Positions 33,401-42,544 of a DNA stretch of 64,000 bases are shown piece by piece; the first letter of the stretch is position 1; every line of letters begins with the position of its first letter. The notes beneath the pieces are model-generated. The model was not told where the DNA came from. It saw only the letters and a program-made list of their open reading frames with translations, and searched no databases. Origin of the DNA: Alloacidobacterium sp035547425 (GTDB lineage: Bacteria > Acidobacteriota > Terriglobia > Terriglobales > Acidobacteriaceae); assembly GCA_035547425.1 (NCBI GenBank), contig DASZUU010000050.1:1-64000 (forward strand). Direction: 5' to 3'. Position numbers and translations under genes: made by a program.

Positions 33401-34612
33401 CGGCGCAACCATGGACATGACAGTGCGCATGGTGATGCCTCGGATCTTTGCATCGATGGAACCGCGCCTGACCAGCGCCACCGACGGCTGCGCAAGATTC
33501 ATGCCCAGCCAGTTTGCGATGCGCATCTCCGCATCGACACTGCCCCCGCGCCGGATGCGCGCGCGTACTTTCGACAGCACAAGGTCTGACTGGTTGGCCT
33601 GCAGTTGCGTATCGACATCGACGCCCTGAATGAAGACTGTGCCGACATGATAAGCGGCGTCTACAACGCCGGCTGTGCCGTCAATGGAAAATAGTGTCTT
33701 CGTTCCCTGTCCTTTCAGATCAAGACTGGCGATGCCCCTGTCCACGCCGTCAATGGGCACCAGCGCCATGACTTCGCGAACATCCACCTTGCCCTGCGCG
33801 GCGAGATTCCACTGTGGATTGGAAAAGTCCTGCACCGATGCGCTGGCCTTGAGGGTTGACTCGCCCGTTTGAAGCTGCATCTGCGTCAGGTTTAATGTAT
33901 TGCGGCCCATGTCGACCGATAGATCGAGCTTTGATTGGATCGGGGCCAGCCTGCCGCGCTGCGCGGTCACGTCAGCTGCGTGCAGCGTTGCCCGGTAATG
34001 ATCGTTCTGCGGCGCATAGGTAACGACCACCCCCAGATCGTTCGCCGCCAGATTGAACGGAGTGGCGCGTTGGTTGATAAGCGCCACGCCGTCCCGGATT
34101 TCTGTCCTGCCTACCTGGAGATCGAAAATCGTGTCCTTGATGGGCTTGCCCGTCTGCTTTGTTTTCGGCACCGGCTGGTTGGTTGAGCCATCGGGATACA
34201 CAATGATGTGAATCACCGGACGATCGGCTTCCAGGTAATTCAGATCGATCCTGGGGTGGACAAAGGAAAGAATTTTGACCCGCACATAAATACGATCCAC
34301 ATGGGCATAAGGCACTTCATTGGGAGCTTCGAGGCCATGAATGGTCAGGCCATCGGCCTCGAAGGCAAGATGGCGGAGCGACCACTGGAAGGCGCGCAAC
34401 TCCACTCTTCCGCCGGTTGCCTGTTCCATGGTTGCGATCAGCTTTTGGCGCACCAGGTTCTCAAACTCCGGCGTTGAAGCGTACCAGGCGATTCCGCCAA
34501 TCAGGAGCAGCAAAATGACAAAGACGACAGCCAGCACGCGCAGCCAGACGCGCTTCCGCGGCTGCGGAGCAGGCGAAGCCGCGGGCGGCGGAGATAACGA
34601 CAGCGAGCTCAT
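30473..34612 (-). CDS. tamB: TamB-like translocation/assembly protein (AsmA superfamily)
   Basis: 1379 residues: a proline-rich cytosolic N terminus, one membrane anchor (about 22-44), then a very long beta-helical periplasmic portion made of AsmA-like repeats (for example SVNLKLLQTLNPNVTSSGQM) and a C-terminal TamB/DUF490 domain beginning near 1130 with VLGHITVTEGSATFAGTKYQ. Such proteins bridge inner and outer membranes and move lipids or help outer membrane proteins. It ends the bamA-surA-tamB operon, with a four-base ATGA overlap with the surA-like gene. A Pro/Ala linker near 565-590 is a low-complexity spacer. Confidence 0.88.
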   Translation of the reverse strand: MSSLSLSPPPAASPAPQPRKRVWLRVLAVVFVILLLLIGGIAWYASTPEFENLVRQKLIATMEQATGGRVELRAFQWSLRHLAFEADGLTIHGLEAPNEVPYAHVDRIYVRVKILSFVHPRIDLNYLEADRPVIHIIVYPDGSTNQPVPKTKQTGKPIKDTIFDLQVGRTEIRDGVALINQRATPFNLAANDLGVVVTYAPQNDHYRATLHAADVTAQRGRLAPIQSKLDLSVDMGRNTLNLTQMQLQTGESTLKASASVQDFSNPQWNLAAQGKVDVREVMALVPIDGVDRGIASLDLKGQGTKTLFSIDGTAGVVDAAYHVGTVFIQGVDVDTQLQANQSDLVLSKVRARIRRGGSVDAEMRIANWLGMNLAQPSVALVRRGSIDAKIRGITMRTVMSMVAPRQFDELGFDTVASGSASVSWTGNASDLAARASVTLTPAMPAPANEVPLSGFLDATYFQKNGSVQIKQLQAQTPASQIEVSGGLGVYPISRPSTLQADLQTTNLGEFDEALAALGVSSNGKKGVQALPIHLQGQAQFHGIVSGSLPDPDVKGHLVANNFDVILPQSATSAAPASPAVHAPANPPAAPAAQTIHWDSLEADAEYSARLIAVQNATLTRGKTSIHASGQVHAHAISARRNAFDDQSTINADVQVKDAQLSDVLIMASQNFPVTGTVNLNAHAGGQLNNLNGGGHLAVQGGDAYGEHYRSLNADLKFAGDEIGVSKLTLLQNGGQVTGDGGYGIRSKQFHFEAEGRGFDLSHFEHFKSAKYPISGQLAFSAKGSGTVDNPNLQANAHLTKIIVGPQQNGTFDLEAHTDRQQLLFAANGRLGSASVQINGQTALSGDYTATARATLANLDIDSFLEMFQVQGVKGHSSIAGVVTVSGPLRTPRLLKGDAQISQFSVALANVPLKSEGPLHAQLSNGILSLDPLHIVGDDTDLRAQGQLGVFRTNHRMDVKTQGSVNLKLLQTLNPNVTSSGQMTFSMDAGGTFERPDLTGQVKLANVGVSMENFPNGLSQLNGTLTFNQDKLQVTSLTGTTGGGRVSVTGYVTYQQGIYTDLTVTGNDIRIRYPTGISSMINTKLRLQGTQDNLLLGGSVLLTRFTISPNLDFASFSGPSSGVTPPPDPNAFSSHVRLDIHVTSSPELDFQNSFAKLAGDVDLRVRGTVAQPSVLGHITVTEGSATFAGTKYQLQHGDIYFSNPVKIEPTIDLDATARVEDYDITIGLHGTPDNLSPTFRSEPPLSQQDIFSLLAMGRTQEEQQIYSMQAQQAGVNTAADALLGGALNATISSRIQKLFGGGSVKIDPSWVGSVGNSTARITVAQQVSQNATLTYATNINSTAQQLIQAEINVTPTVSVLAVRDESGVFSMMFKVHRRYR

Positions 34613-35382
34613 GCGCCTCCTCCCTCATCGTCGTCATTGGAATTGCTGCTCTGGCCGTAGCGGGAATCAAGTATCTGCACGCTGCCCTGTTCCCGCAGGC
34701 TCTGCAACCAATCGCGCAGCATCCCATTGACCTGCTGCTGCAGCAGGATTTCGCGAATGCGCGGCGACACGCTCTCAAGCGTGGGAGGCTTTTGTTTTTG
34801 CTTTTGAAAGGCAGGAACGACGGTCTCTTCGTAATATTTCTGAATATCCTGCCGCGAGATGCGAATGCTGGTGCCGAAACGCAGATCGATGAATTTCAAA
34901 ATCTCCAGCCGCTGGCGCCAACGATCTTCCACTTCCTGCTCGGTTAATTCATGGGTATGCAGGAATGTGTTCCAGCCTTCATCCGTTTCGCAATGAAACT
35001 GCTTGCAGGCAGGCAGTTGTTTGCGCAAGTCGGCAAGAGATTTGCGGAGTTCATCATCCGTCACCTGGTATTTGATCTGCTGCTGATCTTTCATTTGCCG
35101 CAGGATGAGCGCGCGGGAGATGATCCGCCGCGCAGCGCGCACATCGCTGTTCCGCTCAGCGGGAAGGCTGATGGACTGCAGCACCGCCATACGAAGTTCC
35201 TCGCGAATATCGCTTTCGAGCACCACTTCGCCGTTCACAATTGCGATGACACGATCGAGTACGATCGGCTTGCTCCCCGTATCGACGGCGGACGGCGCCT
35301 GCTGCGCGATGGCGCCGGCGCACAAGGCCCATGCCAGCACGGCCAGCGCGAGATACCGTCGAAATGGCGCGAAGAGCATCAT
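34609..35382 (-). CDS. SurA-like periplasmic chaperone lacking the PPIase domain
   Basis: 257 residues with signal peptide (LAVLAWALCAGAIAQQ). The SurA N-terminal domain is evident in LDRVIAIVNGEVVLESDIRE and continues to about residue 200 with the final helix motif SPRIREILLQQQVNGMLRDW. No parvulin domain is present between or after the helices, so this is a chaperone-only form. The C terminus is a disordered acidic tail (SNSNDDDEGGGA). Start and stop overlap the neighbours (TGATG with bamA, ATGA with tamB), so tight co-expression with BamA and TamB is likely. Confidence 0.85.
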   Translation of the reverse strand: MMLFAPFRRYLALAVLAWALCAGAIAQQAPSAVDTGSKPIVLDRVIAIVNGEVVLESDIREELRMAVLQSISLPAERNSDVRAARRIISRALILRQMKDQQQIKYQVTDDELRKSLADLRKQLPACKQFHCETDEGWNTFLHTHELTEQEVEDRWRQRLEILKFIDLRFGTSIRISRQDIQKYYEETVVPAFQKQKQKPPTLESVSPRIREILLQQQVNGMLRDWLQSLREQGSVQILDSRYGQSSNSNDDDEGGGA

Positions 35383-38300
35383 CAGAATGCCTGTCCAATG
35401 CTGAAGAAAAAGTTAAAGTGTCCCGCCTGGCCGACATGCGGATTCTCTGTCGGATTTGTCGGGTTCGAATAATCGAAGATCACCGGATAAATCGGCGGAT
35501 TCAGGTTGTAGCTGAAGTCAAGGCGCAGAGGCCCAATCGGCGTGTGATAACGCGCGCCGATGCCGACGGCATGAGAAAAATAATCGAAGCTGCAGGTTCC
35601 CGCGCCGCCCGTGCTCGAGCGTTGATGCGGCACCTCCTGATCGGCTGGATTCAGGTCTTTGCACGTGTCCCGATGCGGCTGCCGAACCCGGATAAAGCTT
35701 GGCCAGATCGAGGAAGCATTCTCAAAAACGTTGCCCATATCGTGAAAGAGGACAAAGCCAAGACTGTTGCCAACGTACGGCAAAACAGGATTGGGCATGC
35801 GCAGTTCCGTACTATTGATGAATGCTCCGGCGCCCCCGATAGGGAATCCCGTCTCTGAATCGCGCGGCCCGGCGCCGTTAATGCCGAAGCCGCGATGCGA
35901 TTGCGCGCCGCCCGCATAGAGGCGTTCCGGCAGTGGAATCAGTTTTGCATCGCCCTCGCCATAAGAGCGCTCGGATGCGATCCGCGTGCTCCGAGCCAGC
36001 ACCCAGTTCTTCATCTCGCCAAACCGGTAATAGCTCGCGTTCGTTCCGTCGATACGATTGAAATTTGCCTGGGAGCCGAAGTGTGAATCGGCCCACGATT
36101 CCTGAACGGTGTTATAAGTGCCGCTGGTCGCATCCAGCGGCGTCGGCGTCCGCGTATCGCGTATCCACGTAATGCCGGGGCCGCCGACGCGCACAGGCTG
36201 CGAAACCAGCGGAATTTCATCGGGCGCCACCTGCACCGTATTGGGGTCGACCTTAACGCGGCGATAGCTGAAGAGATAGATCAATGTATTCGGCTTGTTG
36301 ACGTGATGCGTCACACGCAATGAGCCTTCCAAACGGGACGATGCATAAGTCGTCACGTCCTGCGCATTGGTATAGCCGCCGGAAACAATCGCATCGAACT
36401 TGGGATTATCGAAGAGGTGCGGATTAGAAAAGATCAGCTGCACCCGTTGTTCGAGCGATCCATAAGTGGTGTTGAGAGATACGGATTTGTCCGTGCCTCG
36501 CAGGTTAATGCGCGATACGTTGAACAGCACGGCAGGCGTGACTCCGGTATTGCCGTTCGGATTGCAGTTGTAATCGCTTGGATTAATGCCCAGCTTAATA
36601 AGCGCCGTTGGATTCAGGCAGTTGCTCTGCGGGTTTCCCGTCTGCGCCTGGAAACCGAAGCCGTAACTGAGGTCCCAGCGCCGCGCTTCCGTAAATTGGA
36701 CAAGAACATTTTTGCGCAGCTCATCGCCCTGGGGATTTTGTATCGCCGTATTGACCTGGTTAAAAAGCGTCAGGTCATAGAGCTTGCGCTGCGTTTCCAA
36801 AAGCGCGGTCTGGTTCAGCGGATCACCTGGATGAATCAGAACCCGGTCTTCGACAGTACTGGGCCGGGTATAGTGCAGCCCGGAGATCAAAACCCGATTC
36901 ACGAATATCTGATCCCCTTCCGAAATGTTCATCGTGATATCGATCAGGTTAGGGTCTTTCGAGGACGGCTGCTGCACCATGTCTACTGTGGCATTGCTGA
37001 ATCCATGACTGAGATAGTAGGTCAGGATCGCATCGCGGTCCTGCGTGACATTCAGCGAAGAATAAGGCTGGCCGGATTGCGTATTCAGCAGCGGAGTCAA
37101 GGTGGAAAGCTGTACCTGCTTCTCGCCGTTAATCACATAGGCTCCGATACGCTGCTGCACGCCTTCTTCGATGACATAATTCACGCTGAGCTCGGCTACC
37201 TTGAGCTTTTGTCCGCCTGCGCTGTCCCTGTCTTTTACCTCCGGCGTAACTTTCACATTGCTGAAGCCGTTGCTCTGATAAAGAGCCGTAATGGAATTCA
37301 CGTCCGCCTGCGCCAGCGCCTGACTATAGAGCCCGTGGCGATCTACGACAGAAGCAGCCTGCACACTCAGCCGCTGCCGTATTAAAGTGCTGTCGAAATA
37401 CTTGTTTCCCTGCACCGAGACGGCGACGACTTTATGCTTCATCCCCAGATCAACATGAAAGGTGATCAACGAGTGCTGCGGATCGTTCACTTTTTCTTCA
37501 TGCGTCACCTTGACATTAAAGTACCCGTCGCGCTGGAAATAGTCTCGAATGCGCCGGTCCCCTTCATTCAACAGATCTTCATCTACCGTGCCCTCTTCAT
37601 ACACAGGGACAAGATTGCGTATTTTTCCTTTGCTCAAGGAGGCGCCGTTGACGTTGATCTGAACGATAGGGCCTCGTTGAGCCGAGAAGCCGTAATCCAG
37701 GTGATTCACCGGAGGCTGGTAATCGCGGGAATTCAGCTTGAGGCTCGCTTCCAGGTGGTCCTGCTTCTGATAATTCTTGCGCAGTCGAGAGATGGCGCGG
37801 CTTACCGTGTCGCGGTTGACCTTTGAATTCTCCTTCAGCTTCCCTTTTTTGCGAAACTGCTCGACGGTCATGCCGCTATCGCCCTGCACGGTCACATTGC
37901 CGACGCGAGCCTGTTTGCCCTGCTCAATCTGAAAGGCCACATTGACCTGCGAGTTGGAATTGTCAATCGTGGTGCTGGCAAAAATTTTGACCTGGTAATA
38001 GCCGTTTTCTTCGAGCGTCTGTTGCAGCAGTTTTTGCGCCTGCATCAGCTTGTTATCGCTGAAAACTGTTCCGGGATTCATGCGCGTGGAGCGCTCCAGC
38101 ACGCCGGAGAGTCGCGTGCTCTTGATCCCTTCTACCGTAATGCGCCCGATGAAAAGATTCTGCACGCCGTTAAAAATAATGGTGACCGCATCGCCGTGGC
38201 GCAATCCTTCTACCGAGATTGTTTTGTAAAGGCCTGTTTCGTAAAGACGGCGCAGGCTTTCCCGCACCTTCATCGGATCGAGCGGCTGATGAGGCTGCAG

Positions 38301-38537
38301 TGCCAGCTGTTGCGGCAGCGGAGCCAGCCGGTCGGCATCGATGCCTTCAAACTGCACCGCCTCCACCTGCAACCCCGTCCAGCTCTGCAGCGTTATATCC
38401 TGCGGCTTATCCTGGGCGGCGGGAACCGGCTGTTGCGCTTGTCCCGCGGCAAGCGACAGGGCTGTAAAAAAAACGACGAAAGCCACGCAGACAGCTCTGC
38501 GGCAAGCGCTTTTACAGGATTTGCAGCAAAAAACCAA
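35382..38537 (-). CDS. bamA: BamA-family outer membrane assembly protein with about seven POTRA domains
   Basis: Outer-membrane insertase, 1051 residues (E. coli BamA is about 800). A TTG start at 38537 is backed by GAGGGG seven bases upstream; the signal peptide ends at AAGQAQ. I count seven POTRA beta-1 signatures (such as IGRITVEGIKS, VGNVTVQGD, VVAVSVQGNK, VNRVLISGLH), against five in E. coli. The C-terminal 16-strand barrel begins near 620 (RRWDLSYGFGFQ), has the lid-loop RGF in AQSHRGFGINGAG, and ends in FFFSIGQAF with the terminal Phe of the beta-signal. First gene of the operon. Cys pairs in the barrel (GAGTCSFDYF) are unusual. Confidence 0.9.
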   Translation of the reverse strand: MVFCCKSCKSACRRAVCVAFVVFFTALSLAAGQAQQPVPAAQDKPQDITLQSWTGLQVEAVQFEGIDADRLAPLPQQLALQPHQPLDPMKVRESLRRLYETGLYKTISVEGLRHGDAVTIIFNGVQNLFIGRITVEGIKSTRLSGVLERSTRMNPGTVFSDNKLMQAQKLLQQTLEENGYYQVKIFASTTIDNSNSQVNVAFQIEQGKQARVGNVTVQGDSGMTVEQFRKKGKLKENSKVNRDTVSRAISRLRKNYQKQDHLEASLKLNSRDYQPPVNHLDYGFSAQRGPIVQINVNGASLSKGKIRNLVPVYEEGTVDEDLLNEGDRRIRDYFQRDGYFNVKVTHEEKVNDPQHSLITFHVDLGMKHKVVAVSVQGNKYFDSTLIRQRLSVQAASVVDRHGLYSQALAQADVNSITALYQSNGFSNVKVTPEVKDRDSAGGQKLKVAELSVNYVIEEGVQQRIGAYVINGEKQVQLSTLTPLLNTQSGQPYSSLNVTQDRDAILTYYLSHGFSNATVDMVQQPSSKDPNLIDITMNISEGDQIFVNRVLISGLHYTRPSTVEDRVLIHPGDPLNQTALLETQRKLYDLTLFNQVNTAIQNPQGDELRKNVLVQFTEARRWDLSYGFGFQAQTGNPQSNCLNPTALIKLGINPSDYNCNPNGNTGVTPAVLFNVSRINLRGTDKSVSLNTTYGSLEQRVQLIFSNPHLFDNPKFDAIVSGGYTNAQDVTTYASSRLEGSLRVTHHVNKPNTLIYLFSYRRVKVDPNTVQVAPDEIPLVSQPVRVGGPGITWIRDTRTPTPLDATSGTYNTVQESWADSHFGSQANFNRIDGTNASYYRFGEMKNWVLARSTRIASERSYGEGDAKLIPLPERLYAGGAQSHRGFGINGAGPRDSETGFPIGGAGAFINSTELRMPNPVLPYVGNSLGFVLFHDMGNVFENASSIWPSFIRVRQPHRDTCKDLNPADQEVPHQRSSTGGAGTCSFDYFSHAVGIGARYHTPIGPLRLDFSYNLNPPIYPVIFDYSNPTNPTENPHVGQAGHFNFFFSIGQAF

Positions 38538-38656
38538 TCGGTCCCCTCGAAATATGCTTCGAAATTCTAGGATGCAAGCCTTGTGGTTCCCGGCAGACGG
38601 TTTTCTCTGCTTCAGGATAAAGCGCTCTCCACTTTTTATACTAATCAGTGACCCTT

Positions 38657-39691
38657 ATGAACGAGACGACACTCTCACAGTTTAGCGATAGATATTCGCG
38701 CCAGATTCTGTTTCCGGGAATCGGCGCAGAAGGACAGCAAAAGCTTGCCGCGGCGCATGTAGCTATCGTTGGCTGCGGAGCCACAGGCGCGGCAGCGGCA
38801 AGTCTGCTAGCCAGAGCCGGAATTGGAACGCTCACCCTTATCGACCGCGATTATGTAGAAGAAAGCAATCTACAGCGGCAGGTATTGTTCGATGAAGAAG
38901 ACGCGCGGCTCGCGCTTCCGAAAGCTGAGGCGGCGCGCCGCAAAATTGCTCTTTTTAACAGCGAAATTAAAGTTCGTGCGCACATCGCGGACCTCGTCCC
39001 CGACAATATTTATGAATTATTAAGCGAAGCTCAGCTCGTTCTCGATGCGACGGACAATTTTGAAACCCGCTATCTGCTGAACGATTACGCCGTTGAGCAG
39101 AACAAGCCGTGGATCTATGCTGCCGCCATCGGCGCTTATGCCGTTACGATGAATATTCTTCCCGGAGAGACGGCATGCCTGGCCTGTATCTTTCCCAAGC
39201 CTCCCTCGGGCGCTGTAGAAACCTGTGACACCGCCGGCATCCTCAATCCCGCAGTCAATCTTGCCGCTTCTGTGGAAGTAGCCGAGGCGCTCAAGTTGTT
39301 GACCGGAGCAAAAGACAAACTGCGGCGCACCCTTCTTTCCTTCGATCTCTGGAGCAATGAGCGGTCGGAAGTGTCCACCGCGCGGCCTCGTCCCGATTGC
39401 GAGGTCTGCAGCGAGCGAAATTTTGCTCACCTGCGCGGCGAGGGGCGTCCTCATATCACGCTTTGCGGGCGCAACTCCGTGCAGATTCACGAGCACCATC
39501 GACCGGTAGATTTTGCCGAGATGCAAGCAAGGCTTCAGCCGCACGGCAATGTGCGCTTTAACAACCTGTTGTTGCGGTTTGAGCGGGGCGAGCACACCAT
39601 TACGCTTTTTGCCGACGGACGCGCCCTCATCCAGGGCACCACGGATATCACCCTGGCTCGCAGTCTTTACGCGCGCTATATCGGTTCCTGA
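38657..39691 (+). CDS. ThiF/MoeB/HesA-family adenylyltransferase (E1-like)
   Basis: 344-residue enzyme that adenylates the C terminus of a ubiquitin-like sulfur-carrier protein. Nucleotide-binding VAIVGCGATGAAAASLLARA, then LIDRDYVEESNLQRQVLFDEED (with the conserved Asn-Arg), Asp in VLDATDNFETRYLLN, zinc cysteines CLAC and CEVC, and the catalytic-loop Cys in VETCDTAGILNP. The last 70 residues lack a rhodanese and look like a small extra domain. ATG at 38657; a GTG three codons earlier is possible. No thiS or moaD gene is nearby, so thiamine versus molybdopterin use is undecided. Divergent from bamA. Confidence 0.87.
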   Translation: MNETTLSQFSDRYSRQILFPGIGAEGQQKLAAAHVAIVGCGATGAAAASLLARAGIGTLTLIDRDYVEESNLQRQVLFDEEDARLALPKAEAARRKIALFNSEIKVRAHIADLVPDNIYELLSEAQLVLDATDNFETRYLLNDYAVEQNKPWIYAAAIGAYAVTMNILPGETACLACIFPKPPSGAVETCDTAGILNPAVNLAASVEVAEALKLLTGAKDKLRRTLLSFDLWSNERSEVSTARPRPDCEVCSERNFAHLRGEGRPHITLCGRNSVQIHEHHRPVDFAEMQARLQPHGNVRFNNLLLRFERGEHTITLFADGRALIQGTTDITLARSLYARYIGS

Positions 39692-39760
39692 TGCAACCAT
39701 TCCCGCCCCTTCGCCTTCTTACCCATAGCCTTCAAAAGCCCTTAATTACTGGACGTTGGA

Positions 39761-40480
39761 ATGAATCTGGCAATACCGACGAAATCCGAAAAAGAATTGA
39801 CGGGAAGAGGAAAGCGTGGAATTTTCAAGACAGGTGATCTGCGGATGAACGCAAGACCGATGCAGGAACAAAAACCGATCCAACATATGCGCAGAAACCC
39901 CCCGATCGCAGGCGAAGCTGAAGCGATAGCCAAAGCACAGGCCGGCGATGCTCAATCATTTGAAATGCTCTACTCATTGCACAAACGGCGCGTGTACTCG
40001 CTCTGCCTGCGCATGCTTGGCAATGTGGCTGAGGCTGAAGACCTGACGCAGGAAGCATTTCTTCAGCTGTATCGCAAAATCGGAACCTTTCGCGGCGACT
40101 CGGCATTTTCGACATGGCTGCACCGGCTGGCGGTTAACGTGGTCCTTATGCACCTTCGCAAAAAAGGCCTCCCGCAGGTGTCGCTGGAAGAAGCGCTCGA
40201 GCCTTCGCAGGAAGATGGTCCCCGCAAAGACATCGGTGAGCGCGATCTAATGCTTCACGGCTCTCTCGATCGTGTCGCCCTGGAGCGCGCTGTAGAAAAT
40301 CTGCCTCCAGGCTATAGGCTGGTTTTTGTGCTGCATGACGTTGAGGGATATGAGCACAATGAAATCGCAGACATGCTGAGCTGCTCCATCGGCAACAGCA
40401 AGTCGCAACTGCATAAAGCGCGTATGAAACTGCGCGATCTTCTCCGCACCGGACAGCGGAAAGAGGAGTCGATTGCATGA
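39761..40480 (+). CDS. ECF-type RNA polymerase sigma factor
   Basis: 239 residues. Region 2 is at about 65-130 (FEMLYSLHKRRVYSLCLRML, then EDLTQEAFLQLYRKIGTFRG and FSTWLHRLAVNVVLMHLRKK); region 4 is at 175-232 (LPPGYRLVFVLHDVEGYEHN, then SCSIGNSKSQLHKARMKLRD). The N-terminal 60 residues are variable and the start may instead be the ATG at 39845; neither has a strong ribosome binding site. Its stop overlaps the next gene, a zinc-finger anti-sigma, by four bases, which fits the usual ECF/anti-sigma arrangement. Confidence 0.9.
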   Translation: MNLAIPTKSEKELTGRGKRGIFKTGDLRMNARPMQEQKPIQHMRRNPPIAGEAEAIAKAQAGDAQSFEMLYSLHKRRVYSLCLRMLGNVAEAEDLTQEAFLQLYRKIGTFRGDSAFSTWLHRLAVNVVLMHLRKKGLPQVSLEEALEPSQEDGPRKDIGERDLMLHGSLDRVALERAVENLPPGYRLVFVLHDVEGYEHNEIADMLSCSIGNSKSQLHKARMKLRDLLRTGQRKEESIA

Positions 40481-40767
40481 GTGACGCGCACAATAAGTTA
40501 AGTGGAAAATCAATGAATTGCGCGGAATTTCAAGAAAGATTACCCGAACTGTTTGAATCGGGCGCAAATGTCAGCCAGGAAGAGCACGTGCTCGGCTGCG
40601 AAAATTGCGCGTCCCTGGTGCGCGATCTGGAATATATCGCCGCTCAGGCAAAATTACTGCTGCCTATCCATGATCCCAGCCCTAAAGTCTGGAATTATAT
40701 TGAATCGGCAATTCAGAACGAGCATGCAGAACAGAAGATTCCTGAGCATTCCGGCAAGCGGTCATAG
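40477..40767 (+). CDS. Zinc-finger anti-sigma factor
   Basis: A 96-residue protein with the anti-sigma zinc-finger pattern: Cys in MNCAEFQERLPELFE, then HVLGCENCASLVRDLEYIAAQ (HxxxCxxC). There is no membrane helix, so it is a soluble anti-sigma that should bind the ECF factor encoded just before it; redox or zinc loss could be the signal. Its ATG lies in the ATGA overlap. Confidence 0.85.
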   Translation: MSDAHNKLSGKSMNCAEFQERLPELFESGANVSQEEHVLGCENCASLVRDLEYIAAQAKLLLPIHDPSPKVWNYIESAIQNEHAEQKIPEHSGKRS

Positions 40768-40803
40768 CCTTACCCCTCTGCCGTTCTTATAATGCAGGAA
40801 CGC

Positions 40804-41367
40804 ATGGAGATGAAGACTCAACTGCCGGCCAGCGTTTCGCGTATCGTGCTCGTGGGATTCATGGGCGCCGGGAAATCAACCATCGGCGCTTTACTCGCAC
40901 AGCAGTTGCAGTGGAACTTTCTCGACGCGGATCAGGTTCTGGAATCACGCCTGCAGATGACAATCGCCCAGATTTTTGACCAGCGGGGCGAGAAGGAATT
41001 CCGTCGCCTCGAAAGCCTGCTCATTCACGAGCTGGCCGCTCAGGATCGCCTGGTGCTCGCGCTCGGCGGCGGCGCCATGGAAACGGAAGCGACACGCGAA
41101 TTGATCCTTCAATCTCCTGACACCTGCGTCATTTTCCTCAAGGCGCCGCTGGAAGTCATGATCGCGCGCTGCGAACAGCAGCCGGGAGCCGCAATCCGCC
41201 CGGTCCTCAATGACCGCGAACGGCTGCTCCAGCGTTTTCAAAGCCGCCTGCCCCACTACGAGCGGGCGCATCTCGTGATCGAAACTGCGCAGTTGACCAT
41301 ACAGGAAACCTCACACCAGATTGTTGCAGCACTCAGCGCCTCACTGAAGGAAAACGCGCCTGCATGA
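40804..41367 (+). CDS. aroK: Shikimate kinase
   Basis: Phosphorylates shikimate in aromatic amino acid synthesis. 187 residues: Walker A GFMGAGKSTIGALL, shikimate-binding LDADQVLE, EKEFRRLESLLI and LALGGGAME, lid RPVLND. I favour the ATG at 40804, which has AGGA five bases upstream; ATGs at 40792 and 40810 are also in frame. Its stop overlaps the next gene (ATGA at 41364). The TATAAT at 40788 could be a promoter separating it from the anti-sigma gene. Confidence 0.92.
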   Translation: MEMKTQLPASVSRIVLVGFMGAGKSTIGALLAQQLQWNFLDADQVLESRLQMTIAQIFDQRGEKEFRRLESLLIHELAAQDRLVLALGGGAMETEATRELILQSPDTCVIFLKAPLEVMIARCEQQPGAAIRPVLNDRERLLQRFQSRLPHYERAHLVIETAQLTIQETSHQIVAALSASLKENAPA

Positions 41368-42440
41368 GCGAAAACTCCAGCCCACGAGTCCGTACCTTGC
41401 GCAGTGACATCACATTTGCCTTCGCTCTGGCCATCGGCCTTTATCTCGCATGGTTCGTGCGCGATGTTCTTGTCCTCATATACGTGAGCGCCCTGTTTGC
41501 CGTGGTTCTGGCCCCCGTGCTGCGGGGCATTATGAAGCTCCATATCGGCAACTGGAAGCCCGGACGGGGCACAGCCATTCTGATCTTGTTCCTGATCGTC
41601 GCTGTTTTCGTCACTCTCTTCGCGATGTTCGCTCTGCCTCCCGTGGTGCGGGACATCCGCGAGTTCATCAGCGAGCTGCCCACTCGCGGGCCGCAGCTGC
41701 TTTCGCGCGTGCGCCGCATCCCCATGATGCAGCGAGTTAATATAGACGCATTGAACGCCAAGCTCCAGGATTTTGCCGCAAATTTTGCTACCTATCTGCT
41801 GCTTTCCATACGCCACTGGGCAAGCAAGCTCTTCGACATCATCACGACTATCGTTCTCACTGTGTATTTCATGCTCGAAGGCGATACCGCATACCGCTGG
41901 ATTCTGAGCTTCTTCCCTGTCGGCATGCGCCAGCGGCTCGATGTGACTCTGGGCCGCGCCGAAGCGCGCATGGGGAAATGGCTTCTGGGCCAGGGCACTC
42001 TCATGCTGATTCTCGGCGTATCCAGCACCATTCTCTTCGTCGCGCTCGATATTCGCTACGCCTATGCGCTCGGCGTGCTCATGGGGCTCTTCAATATCAT
42101 CCCCATTGCCGGTGCAGTGATTACGGTGACGCTGGCGATTCTGGTTGCCGCCATCGACTCCTGGGGCCGCGTCATCGGGGTGGTAATTTTTTACGCCATC
42201 TATGCCCAGGTAGAAACCTCTTACCTCACCCCGCGCATCATGCGCTCCAGCGTCGATCTGCCCGGGCTCGCCGTCATCGTCGCCCTGCTTCTCGGTTCCG
42301 CCTTCGACGGTATCGTAGGCGCCATGGTGGCCGTGCCTACGGCGGTACTTGTGGCCGTGCTGCTGGATGAATACGCCGTGCAGACCGAACCGATCATCGC
42401 CGCGCCCAAGCCCGTCGAGCCGGCAAAATCCATTCTTTAA
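41364..42440 (+). CDS. AI-2E family transporter
   Basis: 358-residue inner-membrane protein with about eight helices, of the AI-2E (YdiK/PerM/TqsA) family. The family's conserved segment reads LGVLMGLFNIIPIAGAVITV and is followed by SYLTPRIMRSSVDLPGLAVI. Substrates vary widely between family members, including autoinducer export or sodium/proton exchange. Translationally linked to aroK by a four-base overlap, though no functional link is evident. Confidence 0.87.
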   Translation: MSENSSPRVRTLRSDITFAFALAIGLYLAWFVRDVLVLIYVSALFAVVLAPVLRGIMKLHIGNWKPGRGTAILILFLIVAVFVTLFAMFALPPVVRDIREFISELPTRGPQLLSRVRRIPMMQRVNIDALNAKLQDFAANFATYLLLSIRHWASKLFDIITTIVLTVYFMLEGDTAYRWILSFFPVGMRQRLDVTLGRAEARMGKWLLGQGTLMLILGVSSTILFVALDIRYAYALGVLMGLFNIIPIAGAVITVTLAILVAAIDSWGRVIGVVIFYAIYAQVETSYLTPRIMRSSVDLPGLAVIVALLLGSAFDGIVGAMVAVPTAVLVAVLLDEYAVQTEPIIAAPKPVEPAKSIL

Positions 42441-42544
42441 GAAAAACTTTCCCTTGGGCGCAGGCACGCCTGCAATCGGTCCATCCGCTTGATATCATGA
42501 GGAGTGGTTCCAACCGCACAATTTCCTTCCGGACGAGTAGATCG

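Noticed and set aside
35382..38537. TamA partner of TamB instead of BamA
   Set aside because: TamA has three POTRA domains and is shorter; the seven POTRA signatures and the SurA neighbour favour BamA.
41256..42467. A 403-residue minus-strand frame
   Set aside because: Antisense to aroK and the AI-2E transporter; composition typical of a shadow frame.
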